From Streptomyces shenzhenensis (lineage in GTDB: Bacteria; Actinomycetota; Actinomycetes; Streptomycetales; Streptomycetaceae): a DNA stretch of 64,000 nt. The notes beneath the pieces were generated by a model that was given only the letters and a program-made list of their open reading frames with translations, was not told the origin of the DNA and made no database searches. Made by a program: the position numbers and the translations under genes. Where the stretch lies: NCBI RefSeq assembly GCF_021462265.1, contig NZ_JAJONF010000002.1, positions 248,001 to 312,000 of the forward strand, given 5' to 3'. Shown piece by piece: positions 25,493 to 34,526 of this stretch. Within the stretch, counting starts at the first letter, position 1; every line of letters begins with the position of its first letter.

Positions 25493-26048
25493 CGATGAGC
25501 CGGGCGTGCGGATGCCGAGGAGTCTCTTCTTCCGGGCGGCGCCGAGGGCGTTGCCGCGCCTGTCCTCGCAGGCCTGGACGGTGTTGTGGAGGGCGAGGCT
25601 CGCGAGGACCTCCTGGTGGCGGACGGCGACCCTCCCGCCGAGCCCGGACAGGCCGCTGATGCCGAGGAGCCGGGCGGCCTCCGCGATCCTTCCTCCGGGC
25701 GCGACGAAACCGGGAACGGCCGCCGAAGGCTGCTGAATGGGCAATTGCCCAGCAATCCTCCCGCCGGACCCGGCACGGACCAATTGCCGTTCCGGGGGAA
25801 AAGACAGCCGGCACTCGCCATGTTCTCCGAAACCGTCGGAAGCACGGCCGGACGAAGACGGCCGCTGCGGGAAAAGGGTGCGGGGCAGGTCGGAATCGGT
25901 CGGCGGGTTCGGCCGGACCCATGCAGTGTGAACGCGAACTCGTCCGCCGCGCACCGGCTTTACCCTGCCACTTCGTGATTCTGCACAAGTGAGAACCCTC
26001 GTCGACGTCGGCCTCGTCCCGGGAAATGAACGCGTAACAAACAAGCTA

Positions 26049-26079
26049 TTGACATACCGTCATGCCTGATCGGCTAATT
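26049..26079 (+). promoter_or_regulatory. Candidate promoter of the secreted protease gene
   Basis: TTGACA at 26049-26054 followed by GCTAAT at an 18-bp spacing within an AT-rich patch. It overlaps an in-frame ATG at 26062, so that codon is probably not the translation start. Confidence 0.45.
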
Positions 26080-26187
26080 GTCCGGACGTCGTCTTGCGCG
26101 CAGTTCCAGTTCCCCGGCCCAATAACGAGGGCCCGTCACGATGGGTACGAAGTGAAGCAATCCGTGTTCCGGAGAGAGCGAATATCA

Positions 26188-28773
26188 GTGGCCCCGCGGC
26201 CCCGGTCGGTGGTGGCCGCCCTGGGGCTCACCGCCCTCGTTCTCCTCGGCATCGAGGCGCCCGCGCACGCCGCGCCGGCCCCGGCCTCCGGCGCCACCGC
26301 CGGTGCGACCCGACTCGACACCTCTTTGGACCCCGCAACCGGCACCGGCCTGACTCCTGTGTGCGACGCGCCCGCCAAGGGACACGCGTCGTGCTTCGCC
26401 ATGCGCTCCACGAGTGACTCCCCGCTGCTCCGGCCGGCCGCGGCTCAGACCCCGCCGGGGCTGGGACCGCAGGACCTGCAGAGCGCCTACAGCCTCCCGG
26501 CCGACGGCGGCGCGGGGCAGACCATCGCCATCGTGGACGCCTACGACAACCCCGACGCCGAAGCGGACCTGGCGGTCTACCGCGCCCAGTACGGGCTGCC
26601 GCCGTGCACCACGGCCAACGGCTGCTTCAGCAAGGTGGACCAGCGCGGCGGCACCGACTACCCGCTGTCCAACGACAGTTGGGCCGGGGAGATCGCCCTC
26701 GACCTCGACATGGTCTCCGCGGTCGCCCCGCAGGCGCACATCCTGCTCGTGGAGACCGACAACGACGGACTCGACCGGCTCGCGGCCGGAGTGGACAAGG
26801 CGGTCGAGCTGGGCGCGAAGTACGTGTCCAACTCCTACGGCCGCTCCGGCGACTACGCCTCCGACGTCCCGACGTACGGCGCCTCCTACGACCACCCCGG
26901 CGTCGCGGTCGTCGCGGCGAGCGGGGACAACGGCTACGGCGTCGCGTTCCCGGCCACCCTTCCCACGGTGACGGCGGTCGGCGGCACCAACCTGGTCGCC
27001 GACCCGGGCACGGCCCGCGGCTGGGACGAGACCGTGTGGAAGCGCGGCTCCTACGGGCCCGGCTCGGGCTGCGCGTCGTACCAGTCCAAGCCCTCCTTCC
27101 AGCAGGACACCGGATGCCCGGGACGCAGTGTCGCGGACGTCTCCGCGGTCGCTGACAACGTTGCCGTCTATTCGACGTTCGGCTCGCTCGGCACCGGTTG
27201 GCAGCGCTACGGTGGCACCAGCGCGGCCGCCCCGGTGATCGCCGGCGTGTACGCGCTGGCCGGCTCACCGCGCCCGGGCACCTACCCGAACGCGTATCCG
27301 TACACGACCGGCGGCACCGGACTGAACGACGTCACCTCCGGATCCAACGGCACCTGCGCCGCCGCCTACCTGTGCACCGCGGGCACCGGCTACGACGGCC
27401 CCACCGGCCTGGGCACCCCGGCCGGACTGGCGGCCTTCCGCAGCGGCCCGAGCGGGACCCTGACCGGCAAGGTGACGGACACGAGGACCGGCGGGCCCGT
27501 CGCCGGCGCCACCGTGGCCTCCGGCCTCGACGTGGCCACCACGAGCGCCGACGGCACGTACACCCTGAACCTGCCCGCGGGTGAGGTCGACGGGCTCACC
27601 GTCACGGCCTTCGGCTACGCGGCCACGGCACCGGTCTCCCTGGGGATCGCGGACGGCCAGACCGTGACCCGCGACTTCGGCCTCAAGGCCCTGCCCCGCG
27701 CCCATGTGCGCGGCACGGTCCGGGACGGCTCGGGGCACGGCTGGCCGCTGTACGCCCGGATCGCCGTCGAGGGTTCGCCGGAGGCGCCGGTGTGGACCGA
27801 CCCGGTCACCGGCCGGTACGACATCTCCCTTCCGGAGCAGGCCGGTTACACCCTGGACGTCACCGCGGCCCTGCCCGGTTACGAGGCGGTCGCCCGCAAG
27901 GTGACGGTGGGCAAGAAGGCCGTGAGCGCCGACACCGCCCTGACCGCCGACCCGGACACGGCCACCGCGGTCGGCTACGCCCTCCACACCACCGAGCACT
28001 CCGAGGGATTCGACACACCCACCGCGGCACCACAGGGCTGGACGGTGGCGAGCGCGGCGGACAGCGACAACGGCTGGCAGTTCGACGACCCCACCCAGCG
28101 CGGCAACGCCACCGGCGGCGGCGGCTCCTTCGCGACCGTCGAGAGCGACAACGCGCCGTTCGGGCCGCACCAGGACACCTCGCTGGTCAGCCCCGCCTAT
28201 GACCTGTCGACGGCGCAGTCGGCCAGCCTCACCTTCAAGACGCACTACATCACCAACCTCAGCCAGCAGCACATGAGCGTGGACGCCAGCACCGACGGCG
28301 GCGCCACCTGGCAGAGCGTGTGGGCCGGTCCCAAGGCGAACGGCGAGGCCGACCACCTCACGGTGAGCGTCCCGCTGCGGCAGTACGCCGGGCAGTCGTC
28401 GGTGCGGCTGCGCTTCCACTTCGTCGCGAACTGGGCCTACTTCTGGGAGGTCGACGACGTGAGCGTGCAGAGCCGGACGCTGGAGCCGGTGCCGGGCGGG
28501 CTGACGGTGGGAACCGTCGAGGACGCCCGCACCGGCAAGGCGATCGTCGGCGCCAAGGTCGCCGACACCTCGGCCGCGGGCACCGCCGCACTCACCGTGG
28601 CCACACCCGAGGACCCGGCCGTGGGCGACGGCCTGTACACCCTGTTCTCGCCCGCCCCCGGCGTAGCCACCCTCCGGGTCACCGCGGACGGACACCGGCC
28701 CCTCACCCGGCGGATCGTGGTGCGCCGGGACCGGGTCACCCACAGGGACTTCGCGTTGAGGGCCACGACGTAG
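26188..28773 (+). CDS. Secreted sedolisin-type (S53) serine protease with C-terminal accessory domains
   Basis: 861 residues from the GTG at 26188, which has GGAGAGAG upstream. A Sec signal peptide ends near AHAAPAP (about residue 28). The peptidase core carries E168 and D172 (WAGEIALDLD), oxyanion Asp247 (AASGDNGY) and S345 in GGTSAAAP, the Ser-Glu-Asp set of sedolisins/kumamolisins. The large kumamolisin pro-domain is absent; only about 65 residues precede the core. After about residue 420 come two carboxypeptidase-regulatory-like beta domains (GTLTGKVTDTRTGGPVAGA; HVRGTVRDGSG), a jelly-roll/MAM-like domain (GFDTPTAAPQGW to FYFWEVDDV region) and a third CarboxypepD-like repeat. Likely an extracellular protein-degrading enzyme; acidic optimum is a family expectation. 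Confidence 0.9.
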   Translation: MAPRPRSVVAALGLTALVLLGIEAPAHAAPAPASGATAGATRLDTSLDPATGTGLTPVCDAPAKGHASCFAMRSTSDSPLLRPAAAQTPPGLGPQDLQSAYSLPADGGAGQTIAIVDAYDNPDAEADLAVYRAQYGLPPCTTANGCFSKVDQRGGTDYPLSNDSWAGEIALDLDMVSAVAPQAHILLVETDNDGLDRLAAGVDKAVELGAKYVSNSYGRSGDYASDVPTYGASYDHPGVAVVAASGDNGYGVAFPATLPTVTAVGGTNLVADPGTARGWDETVWKRGSYGPGSGCASYQSKPSFQQDTGCPGRSVADVSAVADNVAVYSTFGSLGTGWQRYGGTSAAAPVIAGVYALAGSPRPGTYPNAYPYTTGGTGLNDVTSGSNGTCAAAYLCTAGTGYDGPTGLGTPAGLAAFRSGPSGTLTGKVTDTRTGGPVAGATVASGLDVATTSADGTYTLNLPAGEVDGLTVTAFGYAATAPVSLGIADGQTVTRDFGLKALPRAHVRGTVRDGSGHGWPLYARIAVEGSPEAPVWTDPVTGRYDISLPEQAGYTLDVTAALPGYEAVARKVTVGKKAVSADTALTADPDTATAVGYALHTTEHSEGFDTPTAAPQGWTVASAADSDNGWQFDDPTQRGNATGGGGSFATVESDNAPFGPHQDTSLVSPAYDLSTAQSASLTFKTHYITNLSQQHMSVDASTDGGATWQSVWAGPKANGEADHLTVSVPLRQYAGQSSVRLRFHFVANWAYFWEVDDVSVQSRTLEPVPGGLTVGTVEDARTGKAIVGAKVADTSAAGTAALTVATPEDPAVGDGLYTLFSPAPGVATLRVTADGHRPLTRRIVVRRDRVTHRDFALRATT

Positions 28774-28788
28774 CACCGCGCCTCAGCC

Positions 28789-28818
28789 ACGGTGCCGTAT
28801 CCACGGGTACGGCACCGT
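28789..28818. terminator. Bidirectional hairpin between convergent genes
   Basis: ACGGTGCCGTA and TACGGCACCGT form a perfect 11-bp stem with an 8-nt loop, between the protease stop and the convergent LuxR-type gene. Confidence 0.65.
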
Positions 28819-28877
28819 ACGCGGCGCCCGCCTTCGCTTCCATGCCTCGACGACCCTGATCGCCGGCCTCCCGGCGA

Positions 28878-29942
28878 CTACTGCCCGACCACGACTTCCC
28901 CCAGGCCCTGGCTCGCCCCCAGCCAGCCCCGTTCCGCCGCCAGCAGGGCGATCTGGAAGCGGGTGCGGGCGCCGAGCCGGGTGCCCGCGTCGCTGACATG
29001 TTTCTGGACGGTGCGGCGGCTCACCTTGAGCACGCGGGCGATCGTGTCGTCCTTCATCCCGGTGGCCATCAGGCGCAGGATCTCCCGGGTGCGCGGGTCG
29101 GGTGCCTCCGTCGGCCCGGTGTCCTCGGGCGGCGAGGCGCCGTGGCCGCAAGCCGGTGGCGGCGCATCGGTCCGGCTGGAGAGGGAGACCGGTTCGGCAC
29201 CCGCCCACGCGCTCTCGAACAGAGCCGCCAGCGCCTCGACGAGCGCCGGAGAGTGAACCACCAGTGAGCCGGCGGCCGGCCGGTCCGCCCGCACCGGCAG
29301 CAGGGCCGCCGTCCGGTCGAACACCACGAGTTTCACCGGCAGCCGCGGCGCCAGCCGCAGTTCCCCGCCCCGCCCGGTGCCGTGCACCGCCGTGGCCAGG
29401 GACACCTCGTCGCTGAAACCCTCGGTCTCGTACACCGAACGCATCCGCACCCCGTCCGCCACGCCCGGTTTCCCCGCGTCCACCCCGAAACCGGTGACGT
29501 ACGGCGGTTTCGCCAGGTGCAGCACCTCCGCCTCGCATCCCTTGAGCAGTTGGCCGTAGCGCGCCGACACCTCGTCCTCGCGTTCCAGCAGCTCCACCAG
29601 GTGCGCGGAGCGCGCCCCGGACACGGTCTCGTACACCGCGTGCAGGTGCTCCACGAGCCCCTCGGCGCGGGCCAGTTCGGCCCGCCGGCGAGCCAGCAGG
29701 ACGCCCAGGGAGGTGCGCGGAGGGCCGGCCGCCCAGCGGGGCACGGGCCCGTCGATGCGCACGGCGAGCGAGGTGTCGGTGAGGTGGCGCAGAGCCCGTT
29801 CCGCGTCCGCCGTGGACACTTCGGCCGCTGCCGCCACCTCGGCCGCGTCCGCCGCCGGCACGGTCACCAGGTGCTCCAGAACCCGACCGCCCAGCGGGTC
29901 CAGACCGGTTCCGGACCACGGGCTGTCCGCGGGTGCGTCCAT
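28878..29942 (-). CDS. LuxR-type regulator with TrmB-like N-terminal half
   Basis: 354 residues. The C-terminal helix-turn-helix is LuxR-like (TREILRLMATGMKDDTIARVL, then SRRTVQKHVSD, roughly residues 285-330). The N-terminal part looks like a winged helix (VLEHLVTVPAADAAEVAAAAEVS) followed by a phospholipase-D-like sensor region, an arrangement common among Streptomyces orphan regulators. ATG 29942 is preferred because AGGAG lies 11 bases upstream and overlaps the alternative GTG at 29954. No receiver-domain aspartates are seen, so it is not a response regulator. Target unknown. Confidence 0.85.
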   Translation of the reverse strand: MDAPADSPWSGTGLDPLGGRVLEHLVTVPAADAAEVAAAAEVSTADAERALRHLTDTSLAVRIDGPVPRWAAGPPRTSLGVLLARRRAELARAEGLVEHLHAVYETVSGARSAHLVELLEREDEVSARYGQLLKGCEAEVLHLAKPPYVTGFGVDAGKPGVADGVRMRSVYETEGFSDEVSLATAVHGTGRGGELRLAPRLPVKLVVFDRTAALLPVRADRPAAGSLVVHSPALVEALAALFESAWAGAEPVSLSSRTDAPPPACGHGASPPEDTGPTEAPDPRTREILRLMATGMKDDTIARVLKVSRRTVQKHVSDAGTRLGARTRFQIALLAAERGWLGASQGLGEVVVGQ

Positions 29943-30363
29943 GGGCTGTGCCACTCCTGTGCGCTGCGAGGTCGGGCGGACCCGGGCCCGACCGGTGGTG
30001 AATCGGCGTCGATGCTACGTCGGCGCCGGCTGACCCGGCGCAGGTGGCTGCTGTCCCGGCAGTCAGGAGCGGCTGAGGCACCGGTACGCCCGATGCGCCA
30101 CGCGCCGTCCCGCGGGGCGGCGGCGCGCAACGAGGACCGGCCCCCTCGCCGGGGGACCGGGAGGAGGTGCGCCAGGCCGCCGGAACGATCATGATACAGC
30201 TGGGTGGGAGCGTCGAGGAGGCGCCGCCGCTCACCGCGTACGCGAGCCGTCGCCGGGCCCGGCCCACCGAGACCCCCCTCGCTGGTCAGCCGGGCCCTGG
30301 AGCCCCGCCGTCCTCGCGGCGCGGCCCGACGGCCGCGAGGGGACCGGGGGCGGGGCCGGTGTC
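29943..30363. other. Intergenic region, nothing recognised
   Basis: 421 bp between two leftward regulator genes. It is GC-rich, with only shadow frames. It must hold the promoter of the LuxR-type gene, but no clear hexamers are visible. Confidence 0.4.
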
Positions 30364-30711
30364 TCAGGAGGGTGACGAGCCCTCGCCGCCCGGCCGGCCG
30401 GCGGCATGGGGCTCGACCTGGGCGAGCAGGGCCAGCAAGGAGGCCACGGTCAGCCCGGACTCGGCCGGATGGCGAAGGGCGGTTCCCGGTTCGATCCGGT
30501 AGAGATTGCCGCGCCCCTCACGGGTGTGGGAGAGGAAACCGCTCTGCTCCAGATCGGAGATGATCTTCTGGACGGCGCGCTCCGTGAGCCTGCAACGAGC
30601 GGCGATGTCCCGGACGCGGGCGCTCTCGTCGTCGGCGATGGCGGCCAGGACACGGGCGTGATTCGTGATGAAGGTCCACCCCGTGTGAGGTTCCGGTGCT
30701 GCTCCAGCCAT
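30364..30711 (-). CDS. Winged-helix transcriptional regulator
   Basis: 115-residue MarR/Rrf2-sized winged-helix protein. The recognition region reads RVRDIAARCRLTERAVQKIISDLEQ, with a wing at HTREGRGNLYRIEP (about residues 32-75). TAGGAT at 30718-30723 on the minus strand lies about six bases before the ATG, suggesting a leaderless transcript. An ATTCGTG/CACGAAT dyad covers the space between its -35 and -10, so it is probably autoregulated. It is divergent from a STAS-ANTAR gene that may be its target (inference). Confidence 0.85.
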   Translation of the reverse strand: MAGAAPEPHTGWTFITNHARVLAAIADDESARVRDIAARCRLTERAVQKIISDLEQSGFLSHTREGRGNLYRIEPGTALRHPAESGLTVASLLALLAQVEPHAAGRPGGEGSSPS

Positions 30712-30732
30712 GAGGCAATCCTACGCGTCATG

Positions 30733-30767
30733 ATTCGTGCTTCAGAATACACGAATTGTGTTTCGTG
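30733..30767. promoter_or_regulatory. Operator in the wHTH / STAS-ANTAR divergent promoter
   Basis: ATTCGTG (30733-30739) and CACGAAT (30750-30756) form a perfect 7-bp inverted repeat with 10-bp spacing; TTTCGTG at 30761-30767 is a third, near-identical half-site. Located between the winged-helix start and the STAS-ANTAR start. Confidence 0.55.
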
Positions 30768-30841
30768 TTTTTCTTGACGCATGTCGGTGCCGGGGTGAAC
30801 CTGGTTGTGGACATCGCACGAGCGTCACGGGGAGCGAGGCC

Positions 30842-31585
30842 ATGCCGGAACCAGAACAGCCCGGCACCGGGCGGACACTCGACCCAGCCGGTGTGCGCGA
30901 GCCGCCGGATCTCACCATCCGCAGCCGCGACGAGGGGAAGCGCACCGTCGTCACGGTGTGCGGTGATCTCGACCTCACGAGTGAGCCACAGCTTCGGCGT
31001 GCCCTGCGCGCGGCGCTGCTGCGCTCGTCGCACGGCGTCGAACTGGACCTGCGCGGGGTCGGGTTCTGCGACTGCTCCGGCCTCAACGTCCTTCTGAACG
31101 CCCGGCGGCAGGCCCTCAAGGAGGGCAAGCAGATCACGCTCCGGCAGGCCGGCCCAGCCGTGGAGCGGATACTGGAGATCACGGGTGCCCTTGCTCTGTT
31201 CACGCCGGACACCGTGCCGGACGGACGGGAGGACGCCGAGGAGGCAGGGGAGGCGAAGGACGCCGGGGATTCGCTGCCCGCTGCCGGCGATCTCGGCACC
31301 GACCTGCGCGCCGAGGTCGTACAACTACGGCGGGCGCTCCAGACCCGGGACACCATCGACCTGGCCCGCGGCATCCTGATGGCCACCTTCGTTCTCACTC
31401 CCGAGGAAGCGTGGAGTGTCCTGGTGGCCACCTCCCAGAACACCAACACCAAGCTCCACCGGACCGCCGGTCAGCTGGTGGACTCCATCAGAGGCGGCCC
31501 GCTGCCCGCGCCCACCCAGAAGCAGCTGTCCGCCGCGGTCACCCAGGTCGCCGCCGCACGCGTGCCGGCGACGGCCCTCGACTGA
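30842..31585 (+). CDS. STAS domain protein fused to an ANTAR domain
   Basis: 247 residues. Residues about 25-115 form a STAS (anti-sigma factor antagonist) domain; the FCDCSGLNVL motif contains the conserved phosphorylatable serine (S79). A Glu/Ala-rich linker follows, then an ANTAR RNA-binding domain around residues 155-215 (LRRALQTRDTIDLARGILM, TPEEAWSVLVATSQNTNTKL). ATG 30842 is preceded by GGGGAG; the in-frame start at 30737 lies within the operator. Known ANTAR domains cause transcription antitermination and STAS domains titrate anti-sigma kinases, so the protein could couple stress signalling to RNA control. The combination is inferred from sequence only. Confidence 0.9.
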   Translation: MPEPEQPGTGRTLDPAGVREPPDLTIRSRDEGKRTVVTVCGDLDLTSEPQLRRALRAALLRSSHGVELDLRGVGFCDCSGLNVLLNARRQALKEGKQITLRQAGPAVERILEITGALALFTPDTVPDGREDAEEAGEAKDAGDSLPAAGDLGTDLRAEVVQLRRALQTRDTIDLARGILMATFVLTPEEAWSVLVATSQNTNTKLHRTAGQLVDSIRGGPLPAPTQKQLSAAVTQVAAARVPATALD

Positions 31586-31857
31586 GCCGGGCCACGTCAC
31601 CCTCCAGGCGCGCGACGGCCCGGCCGACGGCGAGTGCCACGTGACCGGACGACCGGCCGGGAGCGGCGGATCGTGGGCCGGTCTCTTTGATGTTCGGTCA
31701 ATTGCCTTGCGAATTCCGTAATCCGGTGCGACAAGCGGGAAAGACGGCCACAATGTGGCGGTGAGGCCGGTGGCGTGCGGCGCCGGCTGCCGAGTGCTGT
31801 GAAAAGAGACTCCCCTCTTCAGGCAACGGCGTACGCTCCGCGTCGAAGGGGGGTGCC

Positions 31858-32040
31858 ATGGCCGCTCATGCGAAAACACTCAGGATCTGGTGGCTGGCCA
31901 CGATGGCTGCCCTGACCACGGCGGTCATCGCGGTCGTCCTCGTCGTCCAGGCCGACTCGGGGGAGGCGTCCCCACCACCGTCGTCGCCGCTCACCGCCCC
32001 GCCGAAGAACCTGCCCGGCGCGACGGGCACCTCACCCTAG
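31858..32040 (+). CDS. Small single-pass membrane protein, function unknown
   Basis: 60 residues with one hydrophobic helix (about residues 11-32, WWLATMAALTTAVIAVVLVV) followed by a Pro/Ser-rich extracytoplasmic tail. GAAGGGGGG lies just before the ATG. No family recognised. It stands alone between the STAS-ANTAR gene and a secreted-protein gene. Confidence 0.55.
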   Translation: MAAHAKTLRIWWLATMAALTTAVIAVVLVVQADSGEASPPPSSPLTAPPKNLPGATGTSP

Positions 32041-32168
32041 GACCCGCACGGAGGCCGGCCCCCGGCAGCCGCGGCACCACACGCACCACCGGTTCATAGC
32101 GTCAACTTCCCTACCGGCACGCCGACGTCAGCGACGTGCCGGTTCCTTACGCCGCCTCCGGAGGAACC

Positions 32169-33284
32169 GTGGCAACCAGCCGGCCCCACCGTTCTCGGGT
32201 GCCTTCGACCCGACGCAGATCCCTCGCCGTGACCGCCGCCCTGGCCGCCGTCTGCTGCGCGGGCCTCACCCGGCCGACCCCGGCCAGTGCGGACGCCGCC
32301 ACCGACCGCGCCGCCCTCGCCCAGTGGTGGGCCCCGGTCAACTTCCAGGACGTCGACTCCACCGGCGAGACCGCGCTCGGCGGCAGGTCCGACTACCTCA
32401 CGTCGTACGACTACGACGGCGACCTCGACGGCCGCGACAACTGGGAGAACACCAGCCAGTTCCCGCTCGCGGCGCACGTCTACTACTCGGTCGTCCAGAC
32501 CCCGGCCTTCTCGTACCTGCTGTACATGTACTTCCACCCGCGCGACTGGTCGGACGGCGTCCTCGACAACTACCAGGAGGACCTCACCGAGCACGAGAAC
32601 GACTCCGAGGGCGTCCTGGTCGTCGTGGCCAACGACGGCTCCCAGCACGGGCAGTTGAAGGCCGCCATCACGGTCGCGCACAGCAACTTCTACTCCTGGG
32701 TGCCCTCCGGCAGCGACTTCACCAGCGGGCAGGAGAGCGTGGACGGCACGCTCAGGCTGCAGGGCGACCCGCACGACGACGGCCACGGCCGCCCCTTCAC
32801 CACCCAGCAGCCCAACACCCACGCCGCGTGGGCCGAGGGCTACCTGTCCAAGGAACGCGACCAGTACGCGAGCGGCGACGGCATCGTCTACTACCCCGGT
32901 TCCACCGCCGAGGTGCCGTCCGGCTCCAACGACCGTGACGTGCAGTACACGCTGACCGATGTCTTCGCCGCGAACGGCATGTGGGCCGACCGCACCCTCA
33001 CCTCGCTGTTCGCGACGCCCGACAACTTCGCCGGCGACGACAGCTCCAACCCCTACGGCGCCAGGTGCGGCGCCGGCGGGGTCCTCGGCCCGGCCAACGG
33101 CGCCTGCGACACCGACGCCGCCAACCCGCCCTGGGCCTGGGACGACGCCGACGACCTGCCCGGCCGGGGCTACCTGGCCACCAACCCCGCCGAACTCGTC
33201 TGGGACTACTTCAACTGGCCCGGCAAGCCCTCCTCGCCCGACCTCGCCTACACCTGGGACCAGTACAACGGCATCACCTCCTGA
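32169..33284 (+). CDS. Secreted protein of unknown function
   Basis: 371 residues from the GTG at 32169, chosen because GGAGGA lies immediately upstream; an in-frame GTG at 32136 is possible. The N-terminus STRRRSLAVTAALAAVCCAG followed by ASADA looks like a Tat or Sec signal peptide. The mature part is rich in Asp, Tyr and Trp (for example FHPRDWSDGVLDN and YYPGSTAEVPSG) without transmembrane helices. It weakly recalls Vps62-like/hydrolase-like extracellular proteins but I cannot assign a family. One Cys pair (ARCGAG, NGACDT) could form a disulfide. Confidence 0.75.
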   Translation: MATSRPHRSRVPSTRRRSLAVTAALAAVCCAGLTRPTPASADAATDRAALAQWWAPVNFQDVDSTGETALGGRSDYLTSYDYDGDLDGRDNWENTSQFPLAAHVYYSVVQTPAFSYLLYMYFHPRDWSDGVLDNYQEDLTEHENDSEGVLVVVANDGSQHGQLKAAITVAHSNFYSWVPSGSDFTSGQESVDGTLRLQGDPHDDGHGRPFTTQQPNTHAAWAEGYLSKERDQYASGDGIVYYPGSTAEVPSGSNDRDVQYTLTDVFAANGMWADRTLTSLFATPDNFAGDDSSNPYGARCGAGGVLGPANGACDTDAANPPWAWDDADDLPGRGYLATNPAELVWDYFNWPGKPSSPDLAYTWDQYNGITS

Positions 33285-33414
33285 TCGCACGACGGGCCCG
33301 CCCTGCCTGCGGGAAGGGCGTCCGGGCGCTCGACGCGCGCGATCGGCCCGGAGCTGGTGTGCTGGGTGAGGGGGCTTCGGACCCTACCCGTCATACCCGC
33401 TCCGGGAGTGACCC

Positions 33415-34440
33415 ATGAGTATCTACCGAGTCGCGCAGGTGCCCGCCCTGGGCGGGCCCTTCGAGATCGTCGAGCGGGAGGTGCCGAGGCCGGGCCGCGG
33501 CCAGGTGCGGATCGCCGTGGAGGCCTGCGGCGTCTGCCACAGCGACGCCTTCTTCGTCACCGCCGCACTGCCGGGCGTCACGTTCCCCGTGGTCCCCGGC
33601 CACGAGATCGCCGGGCGGATCGAGGAGCTCGGCGAGGGCATCGAGAACTGGGGCTGGCAGACCGGCGACCGGGTGGCGGTCGGCTGGTTCGGCGGCAGCT
33701 GCGGCCACTGCAAGCCCTGCCGCCAGGGCGACTTCATCGTCTGCGAGAACATGAAGACGCCCGGCTGGACCTACGACGGCGGCTTCGGCGAGCAGGTCAT
33801 CGCGCCGGTCGACGCGCTGGCCCGCATCCCCGACGGGCTGACCGCGGCCGACGCGGCCCCCATGGGCTGCGCGGGCGTGACCACCTTCAACGGGCTGCGG
33901 CGCAGCCCGGCCGAGCCCGGTGACCTGGTCGCCGTCGTCGGTCTCGGCGGGCTCGGCCACCTCGGGGTGAAATACGCGGTGGCCATGGGCTTCGAGACCG
34001 TGGCCGTCGCCCGCGGGGCCGAGAAGGCCGACTTCGCCAAACAGCTCGGCGCCCACCACTACGTCGACTCCACGGCCCGGACCCCGGTCGCGGAGGCCCT
34101 CCAGTCGCTGGGCGGCGCCAAGGCCGTACTCGCCACCGCGGGCAACTCCCAGGCGATCTCGGCGGCCGTGGACGGCCTGGCCCCCCGGGGCGAACTGGTG
34201 GTGATCGGCATCGACCCCGAGCCGCTCGAGGTCAGCCCGCTCCAGCTGCTCTCGGCCGCGCGCGTGGTCCGCGGCCATCCGTCCGGCACCGCGCAGGAGG
34301 TGCAGGACACCATGGAGTTCAGCGCCCTGCACCAGATCCGCCCGACGATCGAGACCGTACCCCTGGAGCAGGCGGGCGAGGCCTACCAGAAGATGCTCAC
34401 CGGGGCCGCGCGCTTCCGGATGGTCCTCACCTACCACTGA
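33415..34440 (+). CDS. Zinc-dependent alcohol dehydrogenase
   Basis: 341-residue medium-chain dehydrogenase of the AdhP/AdhA type. Catalytic zinc ligands are in GVCHSD and GHEIAG; the structural zinc lobe is CGHCKPCRQGDFIVC; the Rossmann motif is VGLGGLGHLG. GGGAGTGACCC precedes the ATG. It stands alone, convergent with the polyprenyl synthase gene, and probably interconverts small alcohols and aldehydes. It is only distantly similar to the aryl-alcohol enzyme at 2882-3988. Confidence 0.92.
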   Translation: MSIYRVAQVPALGGPFEIVEREVPRPGRGQVRIAVEACGVCHSDAFFVTAALPGVTFPVVPGHEIAGRIEELGEGIENWGWQTGDRVAVGWFGGSCGHCKPCRQGDFIVCENMKTPGWTYDGGFGEQVIAPVDALARIPDGLTAADAAPMGCAGVTTFNGLRRSPAEPGDLVAVVGLGGLGHLGVKYAVAMGFETVAVARGAEKADFAKQLGAHHYVDSTARTPVAEALQSLGGAKAVLATAGNSQAISAAVDGLAPRGELVVIGIDPEPLEVSPLQLLSAARVVRGHPSGTAQEVQDTMEFSALHQIRPTIETVPLEQAGEAYQKMLTGAARFRMVLTYH

Positions 34441-34526
34441 GCGTCACGCACCGCACCGCCCTCCGCGTACCGCTCGGGCCGCCCGGCACGGGCGCGGCGT
34501 CTCCAGGCGGCCGGACGGCCGTGCCC

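Larger units (their letters stand above)
25457..26187. other. Long intergenic region with promoter and terminator, no supported gene
   Basis: 731 bp. It begins with the terminator at 25462-25492 and ends with the leader of the protease gene. A leftward open frame crosses the middle (peptide around IAEAARLLGISGLSGLGG), but it lacks a family match and a plausible start; it could be a decayed gene. Confidence 0.4.

Noticed and set aside
28783..30267. 494-codon minus-strand frame over the LuxR-type gene
   Set aside because: Shifted frame of the regulator, Arg/Gly-rich, no motif; the real gene ends at 28878 in another frame.
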